DNA of 64,000 nt from Variovorax ginsengisoli (GTDB taxonomy: Bacteria > Pseudomonadota > Gammaproteobacteria > Burkholderiales > Burkholderiaceae_C), in assembly GCF_030486595.1 (NCBI RefSeq), contig NZ_JAUJZH010000008.1, positions 1 through 64,000 on the forward strand. Direction: 5' to 3'. Shown one piece after another: positions 52,352-62,077 of this stretch; position 1 is the stretch's first letter; every line of letters starts with the position of its first letter. The notes beneath the pieces are model-generated. The model made no database searches, had not been told where the DNA came from, and was given only the letters and a program-made list of their open reading frames with translations. Made by a program: the position numbers and the translations under genes.

Positions 52352-54043
52352 ATGCCCCACAGCGTTTCACTGATCAACACCATCGCCGCCGGCCTCGGCC
52401 TGGCGCTGGTGCTCGGCTTCCTGGCGACGCGGCTGCGGCTGCCGGCGCTGGTCGGCTACCTGCTGGCGGGCGTGATCATCGGGCCGTTCACCCCCGGCTT
52501 CGTCGCCGACGCCGGCATCGCCGCCCAGCTCGCCGAGATCGGCGTGATGCTGCTGATGTTCGGCGTCGGCCTTCATTTCTCGCTCGACGACCTGCTGGCC
52601 GTGCGCAAGGTCGCGCTGCCGGGCGCGCTGGTGCAGATGGCGGTGGCGACGCTGTTCGGTGCCGGGCTCGCCAGCTGGTGGGGCTGGAGTCCGGGCGGGG
52701 CGCTGGTGTTCGGGCTGGCGCTCTCGGTGGCCAGCACGGTGGTGCTGCTGCGCGCGCTCGAGAGCCTGGGCATCCTGGAGACCTTCACCGGCCGGATCGC
52801 GGTCGGCTGGCTGGTGGTGGAAGACCTGGCGATGGTGCTGGTGCTGGTGCTGCTGCCGCCGCTCGCGGGCGCGCTCGGCGGTGCCGCGCCGGTCGACACC
52901 GGCCCGCCGGTCTGGCAGACGCTGGGCCTCACGCTGCTGCAGGTCGGCGGCTTCGTGCTGCTGATGCTGGTGGTCGGCCGGCGGCTGTTCCCGTGGATCC
53001 TGTGGCAGGTGGCGCGCACCAATTCGCGCGAGCTCTTCACGCTCTGCGTGGTGGCGGCCGCGGTCAGCATCGCCTTCGCCTCGGCGGCGCTGTTCGGCGT
53101 GTCGTTCGCGCTGGGCGCCTTCTTCGCCGGCGTGGTGATGCGAGAGTCCGAGTTCAGCCACCGCGCCGCCCAGGAGTCGCTGCCGCTGCGCGATGCCTTC
53201 GCGGTGCTGTTCTTCGTCTCGGTCGGCATGCTGTTCGACCCGGCGGTGCTGATCGAGCGGCCGTTGCAGGTGCTGGCGGTGGTGCTGGTGATCGTGGTCG
53301 GCAAGTCGGTCGCGGCCTGTGCCCTGGTGCTGCTGCTGCGCTACCCGCTGGGCACCGCGCTCACGGTCAGCGCCAGCCTGGCCCAGATCGGCGAGTTCTC
53401 CTTCATCCTGGCGGCGCTCGGCGGCTCGCTCGGGCTGCTGCCGCCCGAGGGCCAGAGCCTGCTGCTGGCCGGGGCGCTGATCTCGATCGCCAGCAATCCG
53501 CTCTGGTTCAGCCTGATCGGGCCGGTGCAGCAGTGGCTGCACGCGCATTCGTCCTTCGCGCGCGGGCTGGCGTCGCGCGACGATCCGCTGGCCGAGCTGC
53601 CGATGCACACCGAGGCCAGGTACCTCTCGCGCCAAGTGGTGCTGGTGGGCTACGGCCGCGTCGGCCGGCGCATCGCGGCCGCGCTGGCGGCGCACGACAT
53701 TCCGTTCGTGGTGGCCGAGCAGAACCGCGCCATCGTGGAGCAGCTGCGCGGCGAGGGCATGGCGGCGGTGTGGGGCGATGCGGCCGATCCCGCGGTGCTG
53801 ATCCAGGCCCACATCGCGCGCGCCCGGGTGCTGGTGATCGCCACCGCGGATGCGATCAACGTGCGTCAGATGATCGAGGCGGCGCGGACCCTGAATCCGT
53901 CGATCGAGACCGTGATCCGAAGCCACAACGAGGACGAGGCACGCCTCCTGACCCAGCAGGACGCGGTCACGGTCTGCCTGGGCGAGCAGGAACTGGCGCA
54001 GGCGATGGCCCGCACCGTGCTGCTGCGCGCGGCCGGCACCTGA
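52352..54043 (+). CDS. Monovalent cation:proton antiporter (CPA2, KefB/YbaL-like) with TrkA-N domain
   Basis: A 563-residue protein. About twelve membrane helices (1-390) with the CPA2 core, including FGVGLHFSLDDLL and the FALGAFFAGVVMRESEFSHRA segment. A cytoplasmic TrkA-N (RCK) domain runs from about 425 (VVLVGYGRVGRRIAAAL) and binds NAD(H) through its GxGxxG. Such proteins exchange K+ or Na+ for H+ and may respond to electrophile stress. No KefF/KefG partner is adjacent. Confidence 0.88.
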   Translation: MPHSVSLINTIAAGLGLALVLGFLATRLRLPALVGYLLAGVIIGPFTPGFVADAGIAAQLAEIGVMLLMFGVGLHFSLDDLLAVRKVALPGALVQMAVATLFGAGLASWWGWSPGGALVFGLALSVASTVVLLRALESLGILETFTGRIAVGWLVVEDLAMVLVLVLLPPLAGALGGAAPVDTGPPVWQTLGLTLLQVGGFVLLMLVVGRRLFPWILWQVARTNSRELFTLCVVAAAVSIAFASAALFGVSFALGAFFAGVVMRESEFSHRAAQESLPLRDAFAVLFFVSVGMLFDPAVLIERPLQVLAVVLVIVVGKSVAACALVLLLRYPLGTALTVSASLAQIGEFSFILAALGGSLGLLPPEGQSLLLAGALISIASNPLWFSLIGPVQQWLHAHSSFARGLASRDDPLAELPMHTEARYLSRQVVLVGYGRVGRRIAAALAAHDIPFVVAEQNRAIVEQLRGEGMAAVWGDAADPAVLIQAHIARARVLVIATADAINVRQMIEAARTLNPSIETVIRSHNEDEARLLTQQDAVTVCLGEQELAQAMARTVLLRAAGT

Positions 54044-54064
54044 GCTCGCGGCGCCGCCTTCAGT

Positions 54065-54469
54065 TCAGAGATCCTCGATCACCAGCATCCGGTAGCGCTG
54101 GGCGATCGAGAACGTCACCATGCGCACATGCTCCATCAAGCGGTTCGCGGCGGCCTCGTCGCGGGTCTTGACCAAGAGCGCCGTGTGCCCTTCGCGCGCC
54201 AGCTTGGTGTAGGCGCGGACCGTGGCGGCGTCGGTGCCGGCCGAGGGCAGCGGGCTGTCGCCATCGCGGACGGTGGGCGTGATCTGCTCCAGCACGACGT
54301 GGGGCGGAATCAGGTAGATCTCGTCGCCGCTGAAACCGTTCTCGAGCAGCCGATGGCCCACGACGCTGGCGTCCGTTGCATCCGGAAACATTACGAAGGT
54401 ATGACCGGTAGGGTAAAAGGCGCCGCCGACGGCTGCGGTCATGTGGGGGTCCAGGGTGAAGTGCTTCAT
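54065..54469 (-). CDS. Conserved small protein, possibly stress-related
   Basis: A 134-residue soluble protein I cannot name. It begins with HTFVMFPDATDASVVGHRLLENGF, a beta-alpha-beta start reminiscent of general-stress-protein-17M-like folds, and ends TFSIAQRYRMLVIEDL. AAGGAGGAG lies just before ATG 54469, so translation is expected to be strong. It is convergent with the antiporter gene. Confidence 0.7.
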   Translation of the reverse strand: MKHFTLDPHMTAAVGGAFYPTGHTFVMFPDATDASVVGHRLLENGFSGDEIYLIPPHVVLEQITPTVRDGDSPLPSAGTDAATVRAYTKLAREGHTALLVKTRDEAAANRLMEHVRMVTFSIAQRYRMLVIEDL

Positions 54470-54704
54470 GTCTCCTCCTTGCGGGTTGGACGCTTCAGCT
54501 TAGGTCGCCTGCGCAGGGAGGGGTGTAGGCGAAGCCCCCTGGCTCAAGTTGCAATCCGCATACAAATACGCATTTGGCGCACAGAGTGCTTGCGTTTTTA
54601 ATTACTAGTAGTCACATTTGCAACGATTCGTGAAATTGTGACTAGGCGTTGTCGATGGCGCTGCATAGGATCGATTCGTCCGATCCCCAAGCCCTCCCAA
54701 CTCC
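54470..54704. other. AT-rich intergenic region
   Basis: No gene seen. The middle (54540-54650) is much richer in A/T than its surroundings and carries the inverted repeat listed separately. It should hold promoters for the genes on both sides. Confidence 0.5.
54609..54644. promoter_or_regulatory. Inverted repeat TAGTCACA-N20-TGTGACTA
   Basis: Exact 8-base arms at 54609-54616 and 54637-54644, placed 61-96 bases before ATG 54705 in AT-rich DNA. The 28-base centre-to-centre spacing would put both arms on nearly the same DNA face, as for a dimeric or tetrameric regulator. Confidence 0.4.
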
Positions 54705-54923
54705 ATGCCCCAATTGCGGAATATCGCGCTGACCGTGCAAGAACTCGAAGAGGGCGAGTTCTATTGGGTGTTGCTGGAAGCCAGCGACTACGTGATGGAT
54801 GAAGCACTTCCCTATCTGCCCATCGAGGCGGCCATGGACCCGCACTCGACCTATGCCAATGCCCTGGTGGCCGGTGTGGCGGCGGTCCGGAAGATGTTCG
54901 GCAAGGCGGGGCCGCGCTCTTGA
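54705..54923 (+). CDS. Small conserved-looking protein (72 aa)
   Basis: A 72-residue acidic protein (LTVQELEEGEFYWVLLEASD) with no recognised domain and no signal peptide. A helix-strand pattern and balanced composition suggest a real gene. Its stop region overlaps a possible TTG start of the next gene and precedes that gene's ATG by 29 bases, so the two may be an operon. Confidence 0.6.
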   Translation: MPQLRNIALTVQELEEGEFYWVLLEASDYVMDEALPYLPIEAAMDPHSTYANALVAGVAAVRKMFGKAGPRS

Positions 54924-54952
54924 GCGCAGCGGCCCCCAGATCGGGAGCGACC

Positions 54953-55525
54953 ATGCAGAAAATTGGCGCGGTGTTGGCCGCCGGCGGTGCGGGACTGGCG
55001 GTCGTGGCGTGGTTCTACCGGCCGTCGACCTCGGCCGAATGGGCGGCCTGGGTGCAGACCGTGGGCGTGCTGCTGGCGATCGCCTGGGCGGCGCGGCTGC
55101 AGCTCCAGGGCTCCCGGCAAGGGCTTCGGCAGGCCGCCCAGGTGGCGGTCATGTTCGCCAACAACATGCACTGGGTGTTCCGCGAGCTCAACGATGCCTG
55201 CGTGAAGCGCAGCTGGGCCGACTACGCGGTGCACCGGCGCGTCCTCGAGGAGATCCTGGCCCAGGGGCGGGAGGTCACCTTGCAACTGCTGGACGGACGC
55301 TCGCTGGCGATGGTGAGCAGCCTGCGCAGCATCGCCGTCGAGGCACTGGAAATCACCGAGGCCCATACCGCCGCCGGCAGCTGGCCGCAGCTGCAGCTTT
55401 ATTTCGACCGCCGGCTGCCGAGCATCGCGGCCTGGCTGTCGGCCACCGGCCATCCGCCGGAAAGCAGCGGGCCGACGGACTATGCGGGGCTGCGGACTTC
55501 GTTCGGGCCCATCGGCGGGTCGTGA
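54953..55525 (+). CDS. Two-span membrane protein with cytoplasmic helical domain
   Basis: A 190-residue protein not recognised. Two hydrophobic helices (about 5-20 and 34-48) are followed by a helical domain (AAQVAVMFANNMHWVFRELNDAC, ALEITEAHTAAG). ATG 54953 with GGAG upstream is chosen over a TTG at 54920 that overlaps the previous stop. It ends 4 bases before the convergent xylB stop. Confidence 0.65.
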   Translation: MQKIGAVLAAGGAGLAVVAWFYRPSTSAEWAAWVQTVGVLLAIAWAARLQLQGSRQGLRQAAQVAVMFANNMHWVFRELNDACVKRSWADYAVHRRVLEEILAQGREVTLQLLDGRSLAMVSSLRSIAVEALEITEAHTAAGSWPQLQLYFDRRLPSIAAWLSATGHPPESSGPTDYAGLRTSFGPIGGS

Positions 55526-55529
55526 GCGC

Positions 55530-56996
55530 CTACGCGGCGCGGTTGCGAAACGACGGGCGCAGCGCCGCATAGAGCGCCTGAAAGCGGCCGTGCCGCGAGG
55601 CCAGCGCGTCTTGCGGCGGGCGGGACGGTTCGAAGCGCCGGCGCGTCTCCGGCCGCCGGCAGACCTCCGCTTCCGAGCCGCCATCGGCCAGCCATGCGAG
55701 CCGTGCAGCGCCCAAGGCGCCACCGGCTTCGCTGCCCTCGCAGAGCGCCAGCGGCACATCGAGCACGTCGGCCAGCAGCTGGGCCCACCAGGCGCTGCGC
55801 GCGCCGCCGCCGACGAGCACCAGGTCGCCGACGGGCCGGGCGAGGGTGTCCAGCCCGTCGCGCAGCCCGAAGCTCACGCCTTCGACCACCGCATAGGCGA
55901 TCTGCGCCGGCCCGTGCGCGTGCGTCAGCCCGAACAGCACGCCCTGGGCCCCGGGGTCATTGTGCGGCGAGCGCTCGCCCGACAGGTAGGGCAGGAACAG
56001 CGGCGCGCCGTGGCGGCCATCGGCGTCGAGGGTGGCCGCGGCGGCCAGCAGCGCGGGCGCGTTGCCGAGCCCGAAGCAGCGCGCCGCCCAATCGACCGCG
56101 CTGGTGGCCGACAGCATCACCGACATCTGGTGCCAGCGGCCGGGCAGCGCATGGCAGAACGCGTGCACGGCGCGGGCCGGGTCGGGCGCGAAACGCTCGC
56201 CGCTGACGAAGATGACGCCCGAGGTGCCGAGGGAGACGAAGCCCTGGCCGGCACCGACCAGGCCCATGCCGACGGCGCTGGCCGCGTTGTCGCCGGCGCC
56301 GCCGGCGATCGGGATGCCGGCCGGCACACCCCAGCGCGCCGCCGGTCCGGCCGCGAGATGGCCCGCCACCGCGCTGCCCTCGACCAGTTCGGGCATCTGC
56401 CGGCGCGTGAGCCCGCAGCTGGCCACCAGGCCGTCGGACCAGTCGCGCGCACCGACGTCGAGCCACAGCGTGCCCGAGGCGTCCGACATGTCGCTGGCCC
56501 GGGTGCCGCAAAGCATGAAGCGCAGCCAGTCCTTCGGCAGCAGCACGCAGGCGATGCGGGCGAACAGCTCCGGTTCGTGGGCCCGCATCCAGAGCAGCTT
56601 GGGCGCGGTGAAACCGGGCATGGCGAGGTTGCCGGCGATGGCGGCGAGGCAAGGGACACGGGCGGCCAGCTCGTCGCACTCGGCGGCGCTGCGGCCATCG
56701 TTCCAGAGGATGGCCGGGCGCAGCACCTGGCCGTCGGCATCGAGCGCGACCGCCCCGTGCATCTGGCCGGACAGGCCGATGGCGCGCACCGCGGCCAGCG
56801 CGCCGGCATCGGTCGCGCGCAGCGAAGCCATCGCGGCCTCGAGCGCGGCCCACCACTGCGCGGGGTCCTGCTCGGACCACAGCGGTGCGGGCCGGCTGAC
56901 CGTCAGCGGGGCGCGTGCCAGGGCGGCGATCCGGTGCTCGCGGTCCAGCAGCAGTGCCTTCAGCTCCGTGGTCCCGAGATCGAGTCCGAGGTACAT
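55530..56996 (-). CDS. xylB: Xylulokinase
   Basis: A 488-residue FGGY-family carbohydrate kinase. The N-terminal LGLDLGTTELKALLLD, substrate motif GLSGQMHGAV (Met-His-Gly typical of xylulokinase), GGAGDNAASAVG and the C-terminal DLVLVGGGARSAWWAQLLADVL are present. It phosphorylates D-xylulose to xylulose-5-phosphate. ATG 56996 begins the conserved domain; the longer frame overlaps the AraC gene. It is the last gene of the polyol operon and would drain D-xylulose formed from arabinitol or xylitol. Confidence 0.9.
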   Translation of the reverse strand: MYLGLDLGTTELKALLLDREHRIAALARAPLTVSRPAPLWSEQDPAQWWAALEAAMASLRATDAGALAAVRAIGLSGQMHGAVALDADGQVLRPAILWNDGRSAAECDELAARVPCLAAIAGNLAMPGFTAPKLLWMRAHEPELFARIACVLLPKDWLRFMLCGTRASDMSDASGTLWLDVGARDWSDGLVASCGLTRRQMPELVEGSAVAGHLAAGPAARWGVPAGIPIAGGAGDNAASAVGMGLVGAGQGFVSLGTSGVIFVSGERFAPDPARAVHAFCHALPGRWHQMSVMLSATSAVDWAARCFGLGNAPALLAAAATLDADGRHGAPLFLPYLSGERSPHNDPGAQGVLFGLTHAHGPAQIAYAVVEGVSFGLRDGLDTLARPVGDLVLVGGGARSAWWAQLLADVLDVPLALCEGSEAGGALGAARLAWLADGGSEAEVCRRPETRRRFEPSRPPQDALASRHGRFQALYAALRPSFRNRAA

Positions 56997-57004
56997 GCGC
57001 GGCC

Positions 57005-57946
57005 CTATCCGGCCAGGCTGCCGAAGCGGCTGTCGCTCTGCCGGCGGAATTCGGTCGGCGTCATGCCCTTGATCTCGAGGAAGCGGCGGTTGAAGTTGGC
57101 GACGTTGTTGAAGCCGACCTGGTAGCAGATGTCGGTCACGTAGTGGTCGGTCTGCATCAGCAGGTGGCAGGCGCTGTTGATGCGCACCCGGTTGACGAAA
57201 TCGGTGAAGCTGTTGCCGGTCGAGCGCTTGAAGAAGCGGCTGAAGCGGCTTTCGCTCATGCCGAGCTCGCCCGCGATGTCCGCCATCGCCACCGGCTCGG
57301 CGAGGTTCGAGGTGATGCGGTTGACGATGGCGTTGACCTGGTCGACCTCGGTGTCGCCTTCGACGCCCTGCATCTGCACGTTCGACAACAGCCGGTAGTC
57401 GCTGCAGTGCGCCAGTTCGCACAGGTAGTCCAGGAACAGCGCGAGACGGTGCAGGCCCCGGGCGGCCTTGATCGCGTCCCAGTGCGCCAGCGCGCGCTCC
57501 TCGAAGCCGAAGAACTCGATGCCGTGGCGGGCCCGCCCGAGCAGCTGCAGGGCTTCGCGCAGCTCGGGGATGTCGGCCGCGGCGCGCTCGATCGGATCGT
57601 GGCGGAACTGGATCACGCGGTCGCGCCCGGTGGCGCCGCCCTCGGGGATGTCCAGCGAGATCCAGTTGTGCGGCAGGCGCGGCCCGCACAGCACCAGGTG
57701 GCCGGGGTGGAAGGGCCCGATCCAGTCGCCGACGAAGGCCCGGCCCGAGGTCTCGGTGATGAGGTGCAGTTCGTACTCTTCGTGGAAGTGCCAGCGCACC
57801 AGCGGGCTCGGGAATCCGTGGGCCAGGCAGCGCACCAGGCCGGCGTCCTCGGGCGCCTCGTAGCCCAGCGAAGGCGAACGGGTGAAGTCGCGCTCGAGTT
57901 CGGGTTTGCGATCGCGGGGCAGATGGCGTTGGCGCGGCGATGTCAT
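57005..57946 (-). CDS. AraC-family transcriptional regulator
   Basis: A 313-residue regulator. The N-terminal cupin-like sensing domain (about 40-130; HFHEEYELHLITETSG) precedes an AraC/XylS C-terminal pair of helix-turn-helix motifs (~205-300): MADIAGELGMSESRFSRFFKR and DICYQVGFNNVANFNRRFLEIKGMTPTEFR. It is embedded in the polyol operon, 8 bases before xylB, so it probably activates that operon in response to its polyol substrate. Confidence 0.9.
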   Translation of the reverse strand: MTSPRQRHLPRDRKPELERDFTRSPSLGYEAPEDAGLVRCLAHGFPSPLVRWHFHEEYELHLITETSGRAFVGDWIGPFHPGHLVLCGPRLPHNWISLDIPEGGATGRDRVIQFRHDPIERAAADIPELREALQLLGRARHGIEFFGFEERALAHWDAIKAARGLHRLALFLDYLCELAHCSDYRLLSNVQMQGVEGDTEVDQVNAIVNRITSNLAEPVAMADIAGELGMSESRFSRFFKRSTGNSFTDFVNRVRINSACHLLMQTDHYVTDICYQVGFNNVANFNRRFLEIKGMTPTEFRRQSDSRFGSLAG

Positions 57947-57970
57947 GGCGTGGTCCTTTCCCCTGAACCT

Positions 57971-58759
57971 TCAGCTCATGACATTACCACCGTCGACATT
58001 GAGCGTCTGCGCCGTGATGTAGCGCGCCTCGTCGCTGGCCAGGAACACCGCCACGCCGGCGATGTCGGCCGGCGTTCCCATCCGGCCGAGCGGAACCTCG
58101 CGCCCGACCCGCTGCTTCTTTTCCCCCGGGCGCAGGCCTTCGTGCTTCGCGAAAAGGGCGTCGACCTGGTTCCACATCGGCGTGTCCACCACGCCCGGCG
58201 CGATGGCGTTGACCCGGATGCCGTGCGGCGCCATCGCCAGCGCGGCGCTCTGCGTGTAGCTGATGACCGCCGCCTTGGTCGCGCAGTAGTGCGACACCAG
58301 CGCCTCGCCGCGGCGGCCGGCCTGCGAGGCCATGTTGATGACCGAGCCGCCCGCGACGCCGGCATCCACCATGTGCTGCAGCACGCGCTGCATCACGAAG
58401 AACATGCCCTTGACGTTGACCGCGAACAGGCGGTCGAAGGAGGCCGCGTCGCTCTCGAGCAGCGGCGCCATGTCGAACAGCGCCGCGTTGTTGACCAGGG
58501 TGTGGATGTCGCCGTGCGCCGCCCGCGCCGCGTAGAGCATTCCGCCCACCGATGCGCTGTCGCTGACGTCCGCCGCCACGTAGGCGGCCGCGTCGGGGTG
58601 CCGGCGCCGCAGCTGCGCCACGCCATCGGCCGGGGTGTCGGCCCGGTCGGCCAGTGTGCAGACGGCGCCTTCGGCGAGGCAGGCCTCTGCGATCGCGAGC
58701 CCGATCCCGCCGCCGGCACCGGTGATCAGCACATGGCGCTGCGCCAGACGGCCGGTCAT
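57971..58759 (-). CDS. smoS: Short-chain dehydrogenase, sorbitol dehydrogenase (SmoS-like)
   Basis: A 262-residue NAD-dependent SDR. Cofactor motif TGAGGGIG (13-20), NNAALFDMAPLLE, catalytic VINMASQAGRRGEALVSHYCATKAA and VNAIAPGVVDTPMWNQVDA, ending NVDGGNVMS. The NMASQAGRRGEALV and AALFD phrases match the sorbitol dehydrogenase of Rhodobacter smo operons closely. It would oxidise D-sorbitol to D-fructose, and relatives also take galactitol or L-iditol. Its start overlaps the polyol dehydrogenase gene by ATGA. Confidence 0.87.
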   Translation of the reverse strand: MTGRLAQRHVLITGAGGGIGLAIAEACLAEGAVCTLADRADTPADGVAQLRRRHPDAAAYVAADVSDSASVGGMLYAARAAHGDIHTLVNNAALFDMAPLLESDAASFDRLFAVNVKGMFFVMQRVLQHMVDAGVAGGSVINMASQAGRRGEALVSHYCATKAAVISYTQSAALAMAPHGIRVNAIAPGVVDTPMWNQVDALFAKHEGLRPGEKKQRVGREVPLGRMGTPADIAGVAVFLASDEARYITAQTLNVDGGNVMS

Positions 58760-60174
58760 GGCCGTGCTCCGGCGATGAAGCGCTGCACCCGCAGGTCGGC
58801 GGCCCGCAGCGCATCGACCAGCCGGGCGTCGCCGGCGGCGTCGCCCCACAGGCCGCGGTCGGCGCCCAGCGCCGCCACCGGATCGGCGGCCGCGCAGATC
58901 GCATGGGCGAGCGCCTCGTCCATGCCCTGGTCCTGGTATGCGTAGGGCAGCGTGCCCTGGTGCCAGCGCTGCAGGAAGGCCAGGAACAGGGCCGGCAGCA
59001 GGGCGACGCTGGCGATGGGCTCGCCGCGCGACAGCCGCTCGCGCACGGTCGGCGCGATGAAGCCCGGGATCTTCGAGAAGCCGTCCATCGCCACCCGCTG
59101 GTTGGTGTCGCGGATCGCAGGATTGCCGAAGCGCTCGAGCACCACGTCGCGATAGGCCGGCAGGTCGACCGGACTCGGCTGTCCCGGGCGGTCGAGGCAG
59201 GGGATGACATCGTCCGTGACGTAGTCGAAGGCCATGCGCCGGATCGTCGCGTCCTGCGTGCCTTCATGGATGTAGTTCAGCCCGGCCAGGGTGCCGGCCC
59301 AGGCGATGCAGCTGTGGCTGGCGTTGAGGATCCGGATCTTCGCCTCCTCGTAGGGCGAGACCGAATCGACCAGCTGCACGCCGACCTTTTCCCATGCGGG
59401 CCGGCCGTGGATGAAGCGGTCCTCGATCACCCACTGGATGAAGCTCTCGCCGGTGACCGGCGCGGCGTCGTCCCAGCCGGTGGCGGCGCGCACCCGCTGG
59501 CGCAGCTCGGGCGGCGGGCGCGGCGTGATCCGGTCGACCATCGCGTTCGGCGTGCTGGTGTGGGCGTGCGCCCAGGCCAGCAGATCGGTCTCGCCGGCGG
59601 CCTCGATGAACGCGCTCAAGCCGCGCTGGAAGCGATCGCCGTTGTGGCGCAGGTTGTCGCAGTTCAGCAGCGTCACCGGCCCGCCATCGGTGGCCCGGCG
59701 CGCGCGCAGGATGGCGCAGACCGCGCCGTAGATGGTGCTGCCGGCGAGCCCTTCGCGAGCCCGGTCGAGGTCGCACGCCAAGTCGGGCGCCGCGACATCG
59801 AGCCGGTCGTGGGGGTCGAGGTAGTAACCGGCCTCGGTCACGGTGAACGAGACGATCCGGGTGCGGGGGTCGGCGCCGCGGGCGATCACCGTGGCCAGGC
59901 TGGGCTCATAGGGCAGCACCTCGCGGATCGCCTCGATCCGATGGTAGAGGTAGGCGCCGGCCGGCGACACCGTCTCCAGCGTATAGCGGCCACCTTGTGC
60001 GCGCAGGGCGGATTCGACATCGGCCATGTCGGGCCGCAGATTGGCGCCGCTGATCGACCAGCGCGTGTCGCCGGCATCGATCAGCGCCTGCATGTACGCT
60101 GCCTGGTGGGCCCGGTGGAAGGAGCCGAGCCCGAGGTGGAGCATCACGAGGTCGGTAGGGGCAGGGGAGGTCAT
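58756..60174 (-). CDS. Long-chain polyol dehydrogenase (D-arabinitol/mannitol dehydrogenase)
   Basis: A 472-residue mannitol-dehydrogenase-family enzyme. N-terminal cofactor region HLGLGSFHRAHQAAYMQAL, central LLNCDNLRHNG, VDRITPRPP and the catalytic-helix region EEAKIRILNASHSCIAWAGTL with the conserved lysine. It oxidises D-arabinitol to D-xylulose or D-mannitol to D-fructose. The adjacent xylulokinase favours D-arabinitol (DalD), while the SmoS neighbour and transporter type fit mannitol/sorbitol; dual use is common. Confidence 0.88.
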   Translation of the reverse strand: MTSPAPTDLVMLHLGLGSFHRAHQAAYMQALIDAGDTRWSISGANLRPDMADVESALRAQGGRYTLETVSPAGAYLYHRIEAIREVLPYEPSLATVIARGADPRTRIVSFTVTEAGYYLDPHDRLDVAAPDLACDLDRAREGLAGSTIYGAVCAILRARRATDGGPVTLLNCDNLRHNGDRFQRGLSAFIEAAGETDLLAWAHAHTSTPNAMVDRITPRPPPELRQRVRAATGWDDAAPVTGESFIQWVIEDRFIHGRPAWEKVGVQLVDSVSPYEEAKIRILNASHSCIAWAGTLAGLNYIHEGTQDATIRRMAFDYVTDDVIPCLDRPGQPSPVDLPAYRDVVLERFGNPAIRDTNQRVAMDGFSKIPGFIAPTVRERLSRGEPIASVALLPALFLAFLQRWHQGTLPYAYQDQGMDEALAHAICAAADPVAALGADRGLWGDAAGDARLVDALRAADLRVQRFIAGARP

Positions 60175-60187
60175 GGCGCAAGCAGGG

Positions 60188-61219
<1,032 letters not shown>

Positions 61220-61242
61220 GTGGGTGTCCTCTCTGAGGTTCG

Positions 61243-62073
61243 TTACTTGACTGCGCCGAAGGTGAGGCCTTGAACGAGTTGCTTCTGGCTGAACCAGCCG
61301 AAGACCACGATCGGTGCGATCGCCATGACCGAGGCGGCCGACAGCTTGGCCCAGAAGAGGCCTTCGGGGCTCGAGTACGAGGCGATCATGGTCGCCAGCG
61401 TGCCGGCCTTCGCGGAGCTGAGGTTGAGCGCCCAGAAGGCCTCGTTCCAACTCAGGATCAGGCACAGCAGGCCGGTTGAGGCGAGCCCGCCGATCGACAG
61501 CGGCAGCACCACGTGGCGGAATTCGGTCCACAGGGTCGCGCCGTCCATGCGCGCGGCCTCGAGGATCTCGGGCGGGATGTCCTTGTAGCTCGTGTAGAGC
61601 ATCCACACCATGATCGGCAGGTTCGACAGCGTGAAGACCACGGTGAGCGCGGTGCGCGTGTCGAGCAGGCCGGCGGTCTGTGCGATGACGTAGATCGGCA
61701 CCAGTGCGCCGACCGCCGGCATCATCTTGGTGGAGAGCATCCACATCAGGATGTCGCGCGTGCGCTTCGTGCGGAAGAAGGCCATCGAGTACGCGGCTGG
61801 TGCCGCGATCGCGAGGCCGATGATCGTGGAGCCGATGCTCGTGATCAGCGAGTTCCTCGCGAACAGCAGGTAGTCGCTGCGGCGCTGCACCTCGGTGAAG
61901 TTCTCCAGCGTCGGCTCGAAGAAGAAGAGCGGCGGCACGTGGATCGCCTGCAGCTCGGTCTTGAACGAGGTCAGCACCAGCCAGCCGAGCGGAAAGAACA
62001 GCAGCAGGGTGACGATCCACGCACCGACGGCGCGAAGGATCAGGGGGAGTCGGCGTTCGTCCATGGCGTGCAT
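61243..62073 (-). CDS. smoG: Polyol ABC transporter permease (SmoG-like)
   Basis: A 276-residue CUT1 permease with six predicted helices and EAA motif EAARMDGATLWTEFRHVVLPLS. The SmoG-like ending WFSQKQLVQGLTFGAVK is typical of polyol systems. A second ATG three codons in is an alternative start. It lies 4 bases after the partner permease gene. Confidence 0.88.
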   Translation of the reverse strand: MHAMDERRLPLILRAVGAWIVTLLLFFPLGWLVLTSFKTELQAIHVPPLFFFEPTLENFTEVQRRSDYLLFARNSLITSIGSTIIGLAIAAPAAYSMAFFRTKRTRDILMWMLSTKMMPAVGALVPIYVIAQTAGLLDTRTALTVVFTLSNLPIMVWMLYTSYKDIPPEILEAARMDGATLWTEFRHVVLPLSIGGLASTGLLCLILSWNEAFWALNLSSAKAGTLATMIASYSSPEGLFWAKLSAASVMAIAPIVVFGWFSQKQLVQGLTFGAVK

Positions 62074-62077
62074 CCCT

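Noticed and set aside
50071-52383. 770-codon minus-strand frame across phaB and dctA
   Set aside because: Runs through the phaB terminator and two certain genes; no protein-like features.
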